A stretch of 34,731 nt of DNA from Rhodospirillales bacterium (GTDB lineage Bacteria; Pseudomonadota; Gammaproteobacteria; Nevskiales; Nevskiaceae), in assembly GCA_903970615.1 (NCBI GenBank), contig CAJCJH010000027.1:1-34731 (forward strand), given 5' to 3'. Position 1 is the stretch's first letter. Each line of letters opens with the position of its first letter. Below are positions 27,383-34,731 of the stretch, in pieces. The translations under genes were made by a program, and so were the position numbers. Below the pieces are notes generated by a model, which was not told where the DNA came from, made no database searches, and saw only the letters and a program-made list of their open reading frames with translations.

Positions 27383-28243
27383 ATGAAAACCCCGAAAGGT
27401 CTGCAAGCGCTGGTCGATGACGGCATCGTCGATGAAGTGATCCGGCCGCTTAAAAGCGGCAAGGAAGCCTCGGTTTATCTGGTCGCCTGCGGCGGTCAGG
27501 TGCGCTGCGCTAAGGTCTACAAGGAAGCCAATAACCGCGGCTTTCATCGGCTCGCCGAATATCAGGAAGGCCGCCGCGCACGCGGCAGCCGCGATCAGCG
27601 CGCGATGGGCAAGCGCAGCAAGCACGGCCGCGAACGTCAGGAAGTGGCGTGGAAAAATGCCGAAGTCGATGCGCTCTATAAGCTCGACAGCGCCGGGGTG
27701 CGCGTGCCGAAACCTTATGGCTTCTTCGACGGCGTGCTGCTGATGGAAGTCATCACCGACGTCGACGGCAACGCCGCGCCGCGGCTCAACGAAGTGGACA
27801 TGAGCGCGGAGCAGGCGCGCGAATGGCATGCGTTCCTGATGCGCCAGATCGTGCTGATGCTGTGCGCCGGGCTGATTCATGGCGATCTTTCCGAGTACAA
27901 CGTGCTGGTCGGCAGCCAAGGCCCGATCATCATCGACCTGCCGCAAGCCATCGACGCTGCCAGCAACAACAATGCGTTTCGCATGCTGGAACGCGACGTC
28001 AACAACATGACGACGACCTTCGGCCGCTTTGCGCCGGAACTGCTGAGCACCGACTACGCGCACGAAATCTGGAAGCTGTACGAAGACGGCGCGCTGGTCG
28101 CGGATGTCGCCCTCACCGGAAAATTCCAGCACGATCAGACGCGCGCCGACGTCGGCGACATCCTCATGCACATCGACGAAGCTCGCGATGAAGCCGAACG
28201 GCGTGAACGCGGGCGACGGGAAGCGGAAGCGTCGCAGGATTGA
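27383..28243 (+). CDS. RIO-family atypical serine protein kinase (PA4780-like)
   Basis: This is a 286-residue kinase of the RIO1-like type. The glycine-poor P-loop KSGKEASVYLV is followed by the ATP lysine K44 in CAKVYK and the family block RGFHRLAEYQEGR. The catalytic loop IHGDLSEYNVLV near residue 165 and the metal-binding IIIDLPQAID, where RIO kinases have IDxPQ instead of DFG, are intact. A basic loop (RRARGSRDQRAMGKRSKHGRERQE, given here in part: RAMGKRSKHGRE) lies between N-lobe motifs. The C-terminal tail is highly charged (EARDEAERRERGRREAE). Bacterial members are widespread in Gammaproteobacteria, with unknown substrates. The ATG has no clear Shine-Dalgarno. Confidence 0.93.
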   Translation: MKTPKGLQALVDDGIVDEVIRPLKSGKEASVYLVACGGQVRCAKVYKEANNRGFHRLAEYQEGRRARGSRDQRAMGKRSKHGRERQEVAWKNAEVDALYKLDSAGVRVPKPYGFFDGVLLMEVITDVDGNAAPRLNEVDMSAEQAREWHAFLMRQIVLMLCAGLIHGDLSEYNVLVGSQGPIIIDLPQAIDAASNNNAFRMLERDVNNMTTTFGRFAPELLSTDYAHEIWKLYEDGALVADVALTGKFQHDQTRADVGDILMHIDEARDEAERRERGRREAEASQD

Positions 28244-28432
28244 GCGGCATTCAAGGCGATGACCGGGTCACCGTTGCCTGCCGACATTGGCTATGAACGA
28301 ACCCGCATCAAACGGTTTACAACTGAAATAATCGCGCGAAGGTCGCGCCAGCAAACGCCTGAAACCTGCGCGTAAGATTTTTCCTTCAATATTGCGCAAG
28401 TACCCGTTTTAGCGATTGTCCAAGAGATTCGG

Positions 28433-28693
28433 CTACAGATATTTGGTCACGCCCTGAAACTCGGCGATCAGGCTTCGCACGGCTTTCGGCATCGCCTCGG
28501 AAGTTTCTTCGAGGCAGTGATGGATGTGATCCTTGATCAGCGCTTTCTTGGCGGCACCGATCGCTTTTTCCACAGCGTGCAGCTGCTGCGCGACATCCAT
28601 GCAGGAACGGCCTTCATCCAGCATTTCGACGATGCTGAGCAGATGCCCATTGGCGCGTTTCAGCCGTTTTGCAATCTGCGGAAATTGGTGCAT
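28433..28693 (-). CDS. CsoR/RcnR-family metal-sensing transcriptional repressor
   Basis: This is an 86-residue all-helical protein of the DUF156/CsoR family, which forms tetramers and releases DNA when it binds metal. KRLKRANGHLLSIVEMLDEGRSCMDVAQQL gives the first helices with C31, and KDHIHHCLEE supplies H56 and C60. The set C31-H56-C60 matches the Cys-His-Cys ligands of CsoR, used for Cu(I) in CsoR and for Ni(II) in InrS; a histidine at position 2 adds an RcnR-like possibility. The metal cannot be decided from sequence. It is divergent from the heavy-metal RND operon at 29018, and a compound dyad lies 25-63 bases upstream of its start, so self-repression and control of the pump are likely. 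Confidence 0.93.
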   Translation of the reverse strand: MHQFPQIAKRLKRANGHLLSIVEMLDEGRSCMDVAQQLHAVEKAIGAAKKALIKDHIHHCLEETSEAMPKAVRSLIAEFQGVTKYL

Positions 28694-29017
28694 TTGAGTT
28701 TTCTATTTTGCAGGACATGCTATCCCCTGGATAGGATACAAAGAATGGGGTAGCATCGCCACCGCGAAAAGTATCGCGTCTATCCGCCGATCGTTTTTGC
28801 GATGCGAATCGCTGCTGGTTTTGTCGCTTGAGTGCCGCCGTTTTGTCACAGTTCCGTCTTAAGCTTCGCGTGATAAACGACTGTTTGTAACCGCGAATCT
28901 GAACCGAAGTATTACGATTGAGTCGCCAGAAGAAGTGCCACATGAGTTGATGGGCGTGCGTTCGCAGCAGCAATAAAAGCGAGCCGCAGTCGTTCAGGAA
29001 AGTGACGGGGAAGGTGT
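28694..29017. other. Divergent regulatory region of the metal sensor and heavy-metal efflux operon
   Basis: These 324 bases carry the operator described separately at 28718-28756. The remaining 260 bases up to the adaptor gene hold no recognisable gene; if transcription starts near the operator, they form an unusually long leader for the pump message. No strong stem-loop was identified in it by eye. Confidence 0.4.
28718..28756. promoter_or_regulatory. CsoR-type operator with nested dyads, and possible pump promoter
   Basis: A perfect inverted repeat CTATCC-CCT-GGATAG occupies 28720-28734. A wider one is formed by ATGCTATCCCC (28718-28728) and GGGGTAGCAT (28747-28756), complementary apart from one extra base. 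G/C-runs flanked by TA are the usual shape of CsoR/RcnR operators. On the plus strand TTGCAG (28708-28713) and TAGGAT (28732-28737), 18 bases apart, could be the pump promoter with the small dyad in its spacer. The promoter is weak; the dyads are exact. Confidence 0.6.
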
Positions 29018-30139
29018 ATGAATCATCGAGTTTTTCTAAGTGCAATTGTTCTAGCGCCCGCCCTGCTCTATGGCTGCCACTCCAGCGCAACGGATTCGGC
29101 CGACGCCGCGCCGACAGCGGCTTACGTACGTGAAGGCAAGCTGCTCGTCGTCGCTGAAAAATCGGAGCTGCGTCACTATCTGACGATTGCCGAAATCCGC
29201 CAGCAGACGGTGCAAACGCCGCTCGAAGCGCCGGCCATTCTCGAAGCCGATCCGGCAAAAGTCGCTAACATCCTGCCGCCGCTGTCGGGCCGCATCAGCG
29301 CGCTGTATGTGCATCTCGGCGATGCGGTGAAAAAGGATCAGCCGCTGTTCACGATCGACTCTGCGGATCTGGCGCAGGCGCGTTCCGATCTTCAGCACGC
29401 ACAGATCGGCTTGACGCTGACGCGCAAAGCGCTCGCCCGTCAGCAGGATTTGCTCGAACATCACATTGCCGCGCTGAAAGATGTGGAGCAGGCGCAGTCG
29501 GATTTCGATAGCGCGCAGAGCGAGTACGAGCGTGCATCCGCGGTATTTCGCACCTTGGGAATTTCGCTGCAATCGACCGAATCGCCGCGCCAGCTGACGG
29601 TGCGTTCGCCGGTGTCCGGGCGCGTGTCCGCGCTCAGCGCCGTGGCCGGCACGTTCGCCAACGACAACACCGCCGCGCTGATGACGATCTCCGATGTCTC
29701 GACCATCTGGTTCACCGCCGGCGTGCAAGAGAAGGACTTGAGCTTCGTCTCGGTCGGCGAAGAAGTCAGCGCAAAGGTGCAGTCGTACGCCGGCGAAACC
29801 TTCACCGGCAAGGTTGCCTTTGTCGCCGATCAGCTCGATGCGGACACGCGCGCGATCAAGGTTCGCATCGCTTACGACAACAAGGATGCGCGGCTCAAAC
29901 CCGGCATGTTTGCCAAGGTCACCTTCGCTGGCGAGCCGCATCAGGCCATCACGGTGCCGACCACGGCCTTGATCCAGGTCGAAGCCAATACGCTGGTCTA
30001 CGTCGAAGTACAGCCGTGGAAGTTCGAACCGCGCATCGTTGCGGTCGGCCCGCGCAGCGGCGATTCCAACGAAATCCTGAGCGGTCTGAAAGCTGGCGAA
30101 CGCGTGGTGATCAAGCAGGGAGTGCTGCTCAATGATTGA
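29018..30139 (+). CDS. Heavy-metal RND periplasmic adaptor lipoprotein (CzcB/CusB-like)
   Basis: This is a 373-residue HlyD-type adaptor. The ATG has GGGGAAGG just upstream. A lipoprotein signal ends in LLYGC, with the lipidated cysteine at residue 20, so the protein is anchored in the inner membrane by lipid. ILPPLSGRISALYVHLGDAVKKDQPLFTI is the first lipoyl half, an alpha-hairpin follows (about 110-170), then TVRSPVSGRVSALSAVAGTF is the second half and the barrel region has TIWFTAGVQEKDLSFVSVGEE. The C-terminal domain has IVAVGPRSGDSNEILSGLKAGERVV. These features fit CzcB/CnrB/CusB proteins. It overlaps the pump gene by eight bases. There are no His-rich or Met-rich metal-binding extensions, so the metal is not indicated. 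Confidence 0.92.
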   Translation: MNHRVFLSAIVLAPALLYGCHSSATDSADAAPTAAYVREGKLLVVAEKSELRHYLTIAEIRQQTVQTPLEAPAILEADPAKVANILPPLSGRISALYVHLGDAVKKDQPLFTIDSADLAQARSDLQHAQIGLTLTRKALARQQDLLEHHIAALKDVEQAQSDFDSAQSEYERASAVFRTLGISLQSTESPRQLTVRSPVSGRVSALSAVAGTFANDNTAALMTISDVSTIWFTAGVQEKDLSFVSVGEEVSAKVQSYAGETFTGKVAFVADQLDADTRAIKVRIAYDNKDARLKPGMFAKVTFAGEPHQAITVPTTALIQVEANTLVYVEVQPWKFEPRIVAVGPRSGDSNEILSGLKAGERVVIKQGVLLND

Positions 30140-33100
30140 GCGGCTGATGGCGCTGTGCCTGCAACGGCGCGCCGTCATCTGGATCGTCTTCGCGCTGGTC
30201 GCGGCGTATGGCTATGTCTCGTTCCGGCAGTTGCCGATCGAGGCTTATCCCGATATCGCCGACGTCACTTCGCAAGTGGTGACGCAAGTGCCCGGCCTTG
30301 CGGCGGAAGAAATCGAACAGCAGATTACCGTGCCGCTGGAGCGTGAGTTGATCAACACGCCGGGCCTCGAAATCATGCGCTCGAAGAGTACGTTTGCGCT
30401 GTCGCTGATTACGATCGTGTTCAAGGATGGCGTGGATAGTTACTGGTCGCGCCAGCGCTTGCAGGAGCGAATCGGCCAGGTGACGTTGCCCTATGGCGCG
30501 CAGCCTGGGCTGGACGCGCTGACGTCGCCGATCGGTGAAATTTATCGCTACACCTTGCAGTCGCCGCAACGCAGTCTGCGCGAACTTTCGGAGCTGCAAT
30601 TCTGGACTGTGATTCCGAAATTGAAGTCCGTCCCCGGCGTGGTTGAAGTGGATAACTTCGGCGGCCTGACCACGCAGTATCAACTGGTGCTCGACCCCGA
30701 CCGGCTGGTGAAATACAACCTCTCGCTGACGCAGATCGAAGCGGCGATCAAGGCGAACAATTCCAACGCCGGCGGCAGTGTGTTGACGCGCGGCGAGCAG
30801 GGCTTCGTGATTCGCGGCATCGGCCTGCTCGGCGGCCTCGATGATCTTGGCAATGTCGTCGTAAGCACCAGCAAAAGCGGCACTCCAGTGCGAATCCGCG
30901 ATCTCGGCGCGCTGGCGCTCGGCAATGTCGAACGTCATGGCATCCTCGGCATCGACAAGCAGCCCGATCGCATCGAAGGCATCGTCAATCTGCTCAAGGG
31001 CGAGAACGCCAGTCAGGTGATGATCGGCGTGCATGCGGCGGTCGACGAACTCAACAGCAAGCTGCTGCCGCCGGATGTGAAGCTGGTACCCTACATCGAT
31101 CGCACCGGGCTGATCGACAACACCGTCCACACGGTTTCGCACACCCTGCTTGAAGGCATGACGCTGGTCGTCATCGTGCTGCTGCTGTTTCTCGGCAGTC
31201 CGCGTGCGGCGCTGATCGTCGCGCTGACGATTCCGGTGTCGCTGATGATCGCGTTCATCTTCATGAACCATCTGCACATCCCGGCGAACCTGCTCTCGCT
31301 CGGTGCGATCGACTTCGGCATTCTGGTCGACGGCGCCATCGTCATGCTGGAAAACATGCTGCGCATCCGCGAGGAAAATCACGGCAAGCCGATGCTACTG
31401 CGCGATGCCTATGCCGCCGCCTTGCAAGTCGGCCGGCCGATATTTTTCGGCACCGTCATCATCATCGTTGCGTATCTGCCGCTGTTCAGTTTCGAGCGTG
31501 TCGAATACAAACTGTTTTCGCCGATGGCTTACGCGGTGGGCTTCTCGCTGCTGGGCGCGCTGCTGGTTGCGCTGCTGCTGATTCCGGGCTTGGCTTATGT
31601 CGCCTATCGAAAACCGCAGAAGGTTTTCAAGAACGATGTGATTCATCGGATGAGCCTGCGGTATCGTCACTATCTGCTGCATTTCACCGTGAAAACACGG
31701 CTGGCTTTCGGCGTGACGATCGTGACTCTGCTACTGACCGTGGTCCTCGGCGTCACCGCCGGCAAGGATTTCCTGCCTTATCTCGACGAAGGTTCGATCT
31801 GGTTGCAGGTGACTTTGCCACCGGGAATTTCTCTGGCGAAAGCCAGTGAGATGGCGGGCGAATTGCGAGATGCCACACTCGAATTTCCGGAGGTCGAACA
31901 CATCGTCACGCAGCTTGGCCGCAACGACGATGGCACCGATCCCTTCACGCCTTCGCACATCGAATGCGCGGTGACGCTGCATCCGTATAGCAGCTGGAAA
32001 TCCGGCTGGAACAAGCAGCAACTGATCGCGCACATGGCGCAGCGCTTCCAGAAACTGCCGGGCATCGATGTCGGTTTTTCACAGCCGATGATCGATGGCG
32101 TGTTCGACAAAATCGCCGGTGCGCACAGCGAATTGGTGGTGAAGGTTTACGGCGAGAATTTCGATGAACTGCGACGCATCGCGCAAGGCATCGAAGACAC
32201 GCTCGATGGTATTCGTGGTGCTGCCGATGTGGCGATCGATCAGGAACCGCCATTGCCGCAGGTGCGCATCACGCTCGACCGCGATGCCGCCGCGCGCTAT
32301 GGCCTCAACGCCGATGACATTTCCGATCTCATCACCAGTGGCATCAGCGGCGGGCCGCAGACGCAGTTGTTCCTCGGCGAGCGCGTTTACGATGTGGCGC
32401 TGCGCATCGACGGCGCCTCGCGCGACGATCCCGGCAAGATCGGCAACTTGCTGCTGACGACACCGAGTGGCGCACATATTCCGGTTTCGCAGATCGCCAA
32501 CATCGATCTCAAATCCGGCGAAAGCACCATCACGCGCGAAATGGGCCATCGGCATCTCACCGTCAAGCTCAATCTGCGTGGACGCGATCTCGGCACGTTC
32601 CTGCAGGAAGCGCAGCCGAAAATCGAGCAGGCAGTGAAATACGATCACGCCAAGTATCAGATCACCTGGGGCGGCCAATTCGAGAACGAACAGCGCGCGC
32701 AGCGGCGGCTGCTGATCGTGATGCCGGTGACGCTCGCGCTGATGTTCGTGCTGCTTTTCGCCGCCTTCGGCACGGTGCGGCATCCGCTGCTGATTCTGGG
32801 CGCGGTGCCGCTCGCCGCGGTCGGCGGGCTTGCAGCAGTGCATCTGCGCGGCATGACCTTGAATGTGTCGAGTGCGGTCGGCTTCATCGCGCTGTTTGGC
32901 GTGGCCGTGCAGAACGGCATCATCATGGTGTCCAATCTCAACCGCTGGCGCGACATCCATACGCACAGCCTGCTGCACGCGGTGCTGCACGGCGCCGAGC
33001 AGCGCTTCCGGCCGGTGTTGATGACGGCCACCGTGGCCACCGTTGGCCTGATTCCGGCCGCATTCACGCACGCGATCGGCAGCGATGTGCAGCGACCTTT

Positions 33101-33266
33101 GGCGACCGTCATCATCGGCGGCCTCATCACCGCGACGGCGCTCACCTTGATCCTGTTGCCGGCGCTGTACTTCATGGTCGAAACCTGGGCGCAGCGCCGC
33201 TTGAAAGCACATCCGCCCGACACCGATCGTTCGATGGATGAACTGTCGACGGAGCCGCATTCATGA
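30132..33266 (+). CDS. Heavy-metal efflux RND pump (CzcA/CnrA/CusA family)
   Basis: This is a 1044-residue inner-membrane proton-driven metal exporter. The N-terminus ERLMALCLQRRAVIWIVFAL leads to YPDIADVTSQVVTQVPGLAAEEIEQQI, the signature of HME-RND pumps (as opposed to drug pumps). Helix 4 has IDFGILVDGAIVMLENMLR with the D-F-G-x-x-V-D-G motif of the CzcA/CnrA branch. In the second half GVAVQNGIIMVSNLN is helix 10 and FRPVLMTATVATVGLIPAAF is the conserved region before helix 11. The length is typical. Both porter domains are intact. It overlaps the adaptor by eight bases and the channel gene by four (ATGA). Divalent cations such as Co, Ni, Zn or Cd are suggested by the motif, while the CsoR-like regulator leaves Cu or Ni open. 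Confidence 0.94.
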   Translation: MIERLMALCLQRRAVIWIVFALVAAYGYVSFRQLPIEAYPDIADVTSQVVTQVPGLAAEEIEQQITVPLERELINTPGLEIMRSKSTFALSLITIVFKDGVDSYWSRQRLQERIGQVTLPYGAQPGLDALTSPIGEIYRYTLQSPQRSLRELSELQFWTVIPKLKSVPGVVEVDNFGGLTTQYQLVLDPDRLVKYNLSLTQIEAAIKANNSNAGGSVLTRGEQGFVIRGIGLLGGLDDLGNVVVSTSKSGTPVRIRDLGALALGNVERHGILGIDKQPDRIEGIVNLLKGENASQVMIGVHAAVDELNSKLLPPDVKLVPYIDRTGLIDNTVHTVSHTLLEGMTLVVIVLLLFLGSPRAALIVALTIPVSLMIAFIFMNHLHIPANLLSLGAIDFGILVDGAIVMLENMLRIREENHGKPMLLRDAYAAALQVGRPIFFGTVIIIVAYLPLFSFERVEYKLFSPMAYAVGFSLLGALLVALLLIPGLAYVAYRKPQKVFKNDVIHRMSLRYRHYLLHFTVKTRLAFGVTIVTLLLTVVLGVTAGKDFLPYLDEGSIWLQVTLPPGISLAKASEMAGELRDATLEFPEVEHIVTQLGRNDDGTDPFTPSHIECAVTLHPYSSWKSGWNKQQLIAHMAQRFQKLPGIDVGFSQPMIDGVFDKIAGAHSELVVKVYGENFDELRRIAQGIEDTLDGIRGAADVAIDQEPPLPQVRITLDRDAAARYGLNADDISDLITSGISGGPQTQLFLGERVYDVALRIDGASRDDPGKIGNLLLTTPSGAHIPVSQIANIDLKSGESTITREMGHRHLTVKLNLRGRDLGTFLQEAQPKIEQAVKYDHAKYQITWGGQFENEQRAQRRLLIVMPVTLALMFVLLFAAFGTVRHPLLILGAVPLAAVGGLAAVHLRGMTLNVSSAVGFIALFGVAVQNGIIMVSNLNRWRDIHTHSLLHAVLHGAEQRFRPVLMTATVATVGLIPAAFTHAIGSDVQRPLATVIIGGLITATALTLILLPALYFMVETWAQRRLKAHPPDTDRSMDELSTEPHS

Positions 33267-34731
33267 TCCGGATTTCTCTGTGCCTGGGTTGGTTGGGCTT
33301 GATCTGCGCAGCATCTTGTGAATCGGCGATCGCGCAGGATGCCGCTCCGACAGCGCCGAATATTCCTGTGCCGATCGAAGCCTCGGCCACCGCGCCGGCA
33401 CAGGCACCCGCCGTTGCACCCATCCAAGTTCCGGCCGAAGCGCCGGCCCAGGCAACGATCATCGATCTTGCGCCACCGGCGCAGGCGGCAGTGTTCATCT
33501 CCGACGGCGGCATCGGCGCGCCGCGTGCGGACTGGACGGTCACGCCGTCGCCAGCCAGCGAACAACCGCTCGATTACGACAGCTTCATCCGCGAAGTGCT
33601 GCAGGCGAATCTGGACTACGCCGCGCAACGCTATAACGTCGACATCGCCAAGGCACAGCTCGGCGCGGCCAAGCTGTTGCCGAATCCCACGCTCTCTCTC
33701 GACGGCAATCGTGATCTCACCTATCACGATAAATATGCGACCGGCACCAACGGCGAAGCGGCGCTGCTGCGGCAGGTGGAAAGCCGCAGCGTCGGCATCA
33801 CCGAAACCCTGCAGCTCGGCGGTAAGCGTAAGTGGCGCGTGCGCGTGGCGGACGAAACCTATCGCGCCGCAGCCGCGACGGTTGACGACTTCTTCCGCAA
33901 TCTCAAGATCGATGCCTCCGAAGCCTTCGCCGATGCGCTTGCGACCCAGCGCACGGTGGATTCGCTGCGCACTGCCGCAGCCTATCTCGCCGAACTCACG
34001 CAAGCGCAGGAAACCCGCTTCCACGATGGCGATATCGGCGAAGCGGACCTGATCCAGACGCGCCTCGACGAACTGCAATTCCGCAACGATCTCTCCAAGG
34101 CCGAAGACGATGCCGAACAGGCGCGGCTAGCCTTATCTACTTTTCTCGGCCGCAATCGCGGGCAAACCCGCTTCATCGTCAAAGGCCATCTGGAACAGGC
34201 CGCGCGTAGCTATGACTTACCCACGCTGATTAGCCAAGCGCTGGTCAACCGGCCCGATCTCGTCGCGCTGCGCCACAACCGCGATGCCGCGCAAAGCAGC
34301 CTCGTGCTGGCCAAGCGTCAGATCATTCCGGATGTCGATGTCGGCGTGCAATACGCCTACAACGGTGGCGTCGCACTGAATCATCCGATCGATCCGACTC
34401 CCGCATTCCATCAACTCGACCTCACGCTTTCGATCCCGGTGCCGCTGTTCGATCGCGGCCAATACGGCGTGAGCGCCGCACGCGCGCAAGCGGATCAGGC
34501 GCAGGTACAACTCGAAGCCGCCGAGATGAAAGCCGAAGTCGCCATCCGCACCGCCGATGAGCAATATCGCTCCGCACTCACGCGCGTGCAATCGTTCAAA
34601 AGCGACATCCTCAAATCCACCCAGACCCTGCTCGACGCCCGCCGCTACAGCTACGAACACGGCGGCAGCAGCCTGCTCGAACTGCTCGACGCGCAACGCT
34701 CGGCCAACGACATTCAACAGGCGTATCAGGA
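33263..34731 (+). CDS. Heavy-metal RND outer-membrane channel (CzcC-like), C-terminus beyond the window
   Basis: The start ATG at 33263 overlaps the pump stop in an ATGA and the frame is open to the right edge (489 codons seen). A Sec signal peptide (MIRISLCLGWLGLICAASCESAIA, in part) is followed by an unusual Ala/Pro-rich segment (about residues 26-75) with repeats such as APAQAPAVAP and APAQA. The channel proper begins near LDYDSFIREVLQANLDYAAQRYNVDIAKAQ. LLPNPTLSLDGN, then TETLQLGGKRKWRVRVADE, are CzcC-type first-repeat motifs; NRPDLVALRHNRDAAQSSLVLAKRQ with IPDVDVGVQYAYNGG and SIPVPLFDRGQYG form the second. The coiled-coil segments and the LLELLDAQRS near the edge suggest that only a few residues are missing. 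It completes the tripartite metal exporter. Confidence 0.92.
   Translation, partial: MIRISLCLGWLGLICAASCESAIAQDAAPTAPNIPVPIEASATAPAQAPAVAPIQVPAEAPAQATIIDLAPPAQAAVFISDGGIGAPRADWTVTPSPASEQPLDYDSFIREVLQANLDYAAQRYNVDIAKAQLGAAKLLPNPTLSLDGNRDLTYHDKYATGTNGEAALLRQVESRSVGITETLQLGGKRKWRVRVADETYRAAAATVDDFFRNLKIDASEAFADALATQRTVDSLRTAAAYLAELTQAQETRFHDGDIGEADLIQTRLDELQFRNDLSKAEDDAEQARLALSTFLGRNRGQTRFIVKGHLEQAARSYDLPTLISQALVNRPDLVALRHNRDAAQSSLVLAKRQIIPDVDVGVQYAYNGGVALNHPIDPTPAFHQLDLTLSIPVPLFDRGQYGVSAARAQADQAQVQLEAAEMKAEVAIRTADEQYRSALTRVQSFKSDILKSTQTLLDARRYSYEHGGSSLLELLDAQRSANDIQQAYQ

Noticed and set aside
30129-31382. 417-codon minus-strand open frame opposite the heavy-metal pump
   Set aside because: Antisense shadow of a clear HME-RND pump; its composition (many Arg, Gln, His, Asp) has no domain pattern.
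32657-34078. 473-codon minus-strand open frame across the pump and channel genes
   Set aside because: It crosses two well supported, coupled plus-strand genes and has no protein-like motif.
1-34731. CRISPR array, prophage, integron or insertion sequence
   Set aside because: No regularly spaced direct repeats, transposase, integrase or phage structural genes were found on either strand.

Overview
The window looks like chromosomal DNA of a fairly GC-rich Gammaproteobacterium. The hints are an MdtABC-type RND operon, a 411-residue SerA with a C-terminal ACT-type domain, a PA4780-like RIO kinase, a Wzi-like outer-membrane protein and a bacterial PBP4. Something near Xanthomonadales or Nevskiales is plausible, but the genus cannot be fixed from sequence alone. 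There are no rRNA or tRNA genes, insertion sequences, phage genes or CRISPR arrays.

Layout. Positions 1-3000 hold an AveC-like membrane protein running off the left edge. A TetR regulator is divergent from it, followed by a seven-helix-type membrane protein that may belong to the PaxB-like cyclase superfamily, and a protein made of two GST N-terminal domains. Positions 3024-12426 (minus strand) are a tightly packed, translationally coupled efflux operon: adaptor, two different RND pumps (MdtB- and MdtC-like) and a NodT-type outer-membrane lipoprotein. A conserved lipoprotein of unknown function follows (12966-14042). Positions 14233-16280 are a compact arsenic operon (arsR, acr3, arsC) with a promoter/operator fused to the arsR start codon.

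Positions 16346-28243 are mostly housekeeping or accessory single genes: serA, a broken metallo-beta-lactamase gene, an S10 carboxypeptidase, an HSL-type esterase, N-formylglutamate amidohydrolase, a transglutaminase-like protein, a small membrane protein, a Wzi-like barrel, PBP4 (dacB), a conserved hypothetical protein and a RIO kinase. Positions 28433-34731 hold a CsoR/RcnR-family metal sensor divergent from a heavy-metal RND efflux operon in the order adaptor, pump, outer-membrane channel. The channel gene runs off the right edge.

The common theme is export and detoxification: two complete tripartite RND systems (one drug-type with a heteromeric pump, one heavy-metal type) plus an arsenic operon. 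Each of the last two has a visible operator-like dyad. The least explained parts are the AveC-like/TetR/membrane-protein cluster at the left end, the low-complexity insertion in the MdtC-like pump, and the internally deleted lactonase-like gene next to serA.
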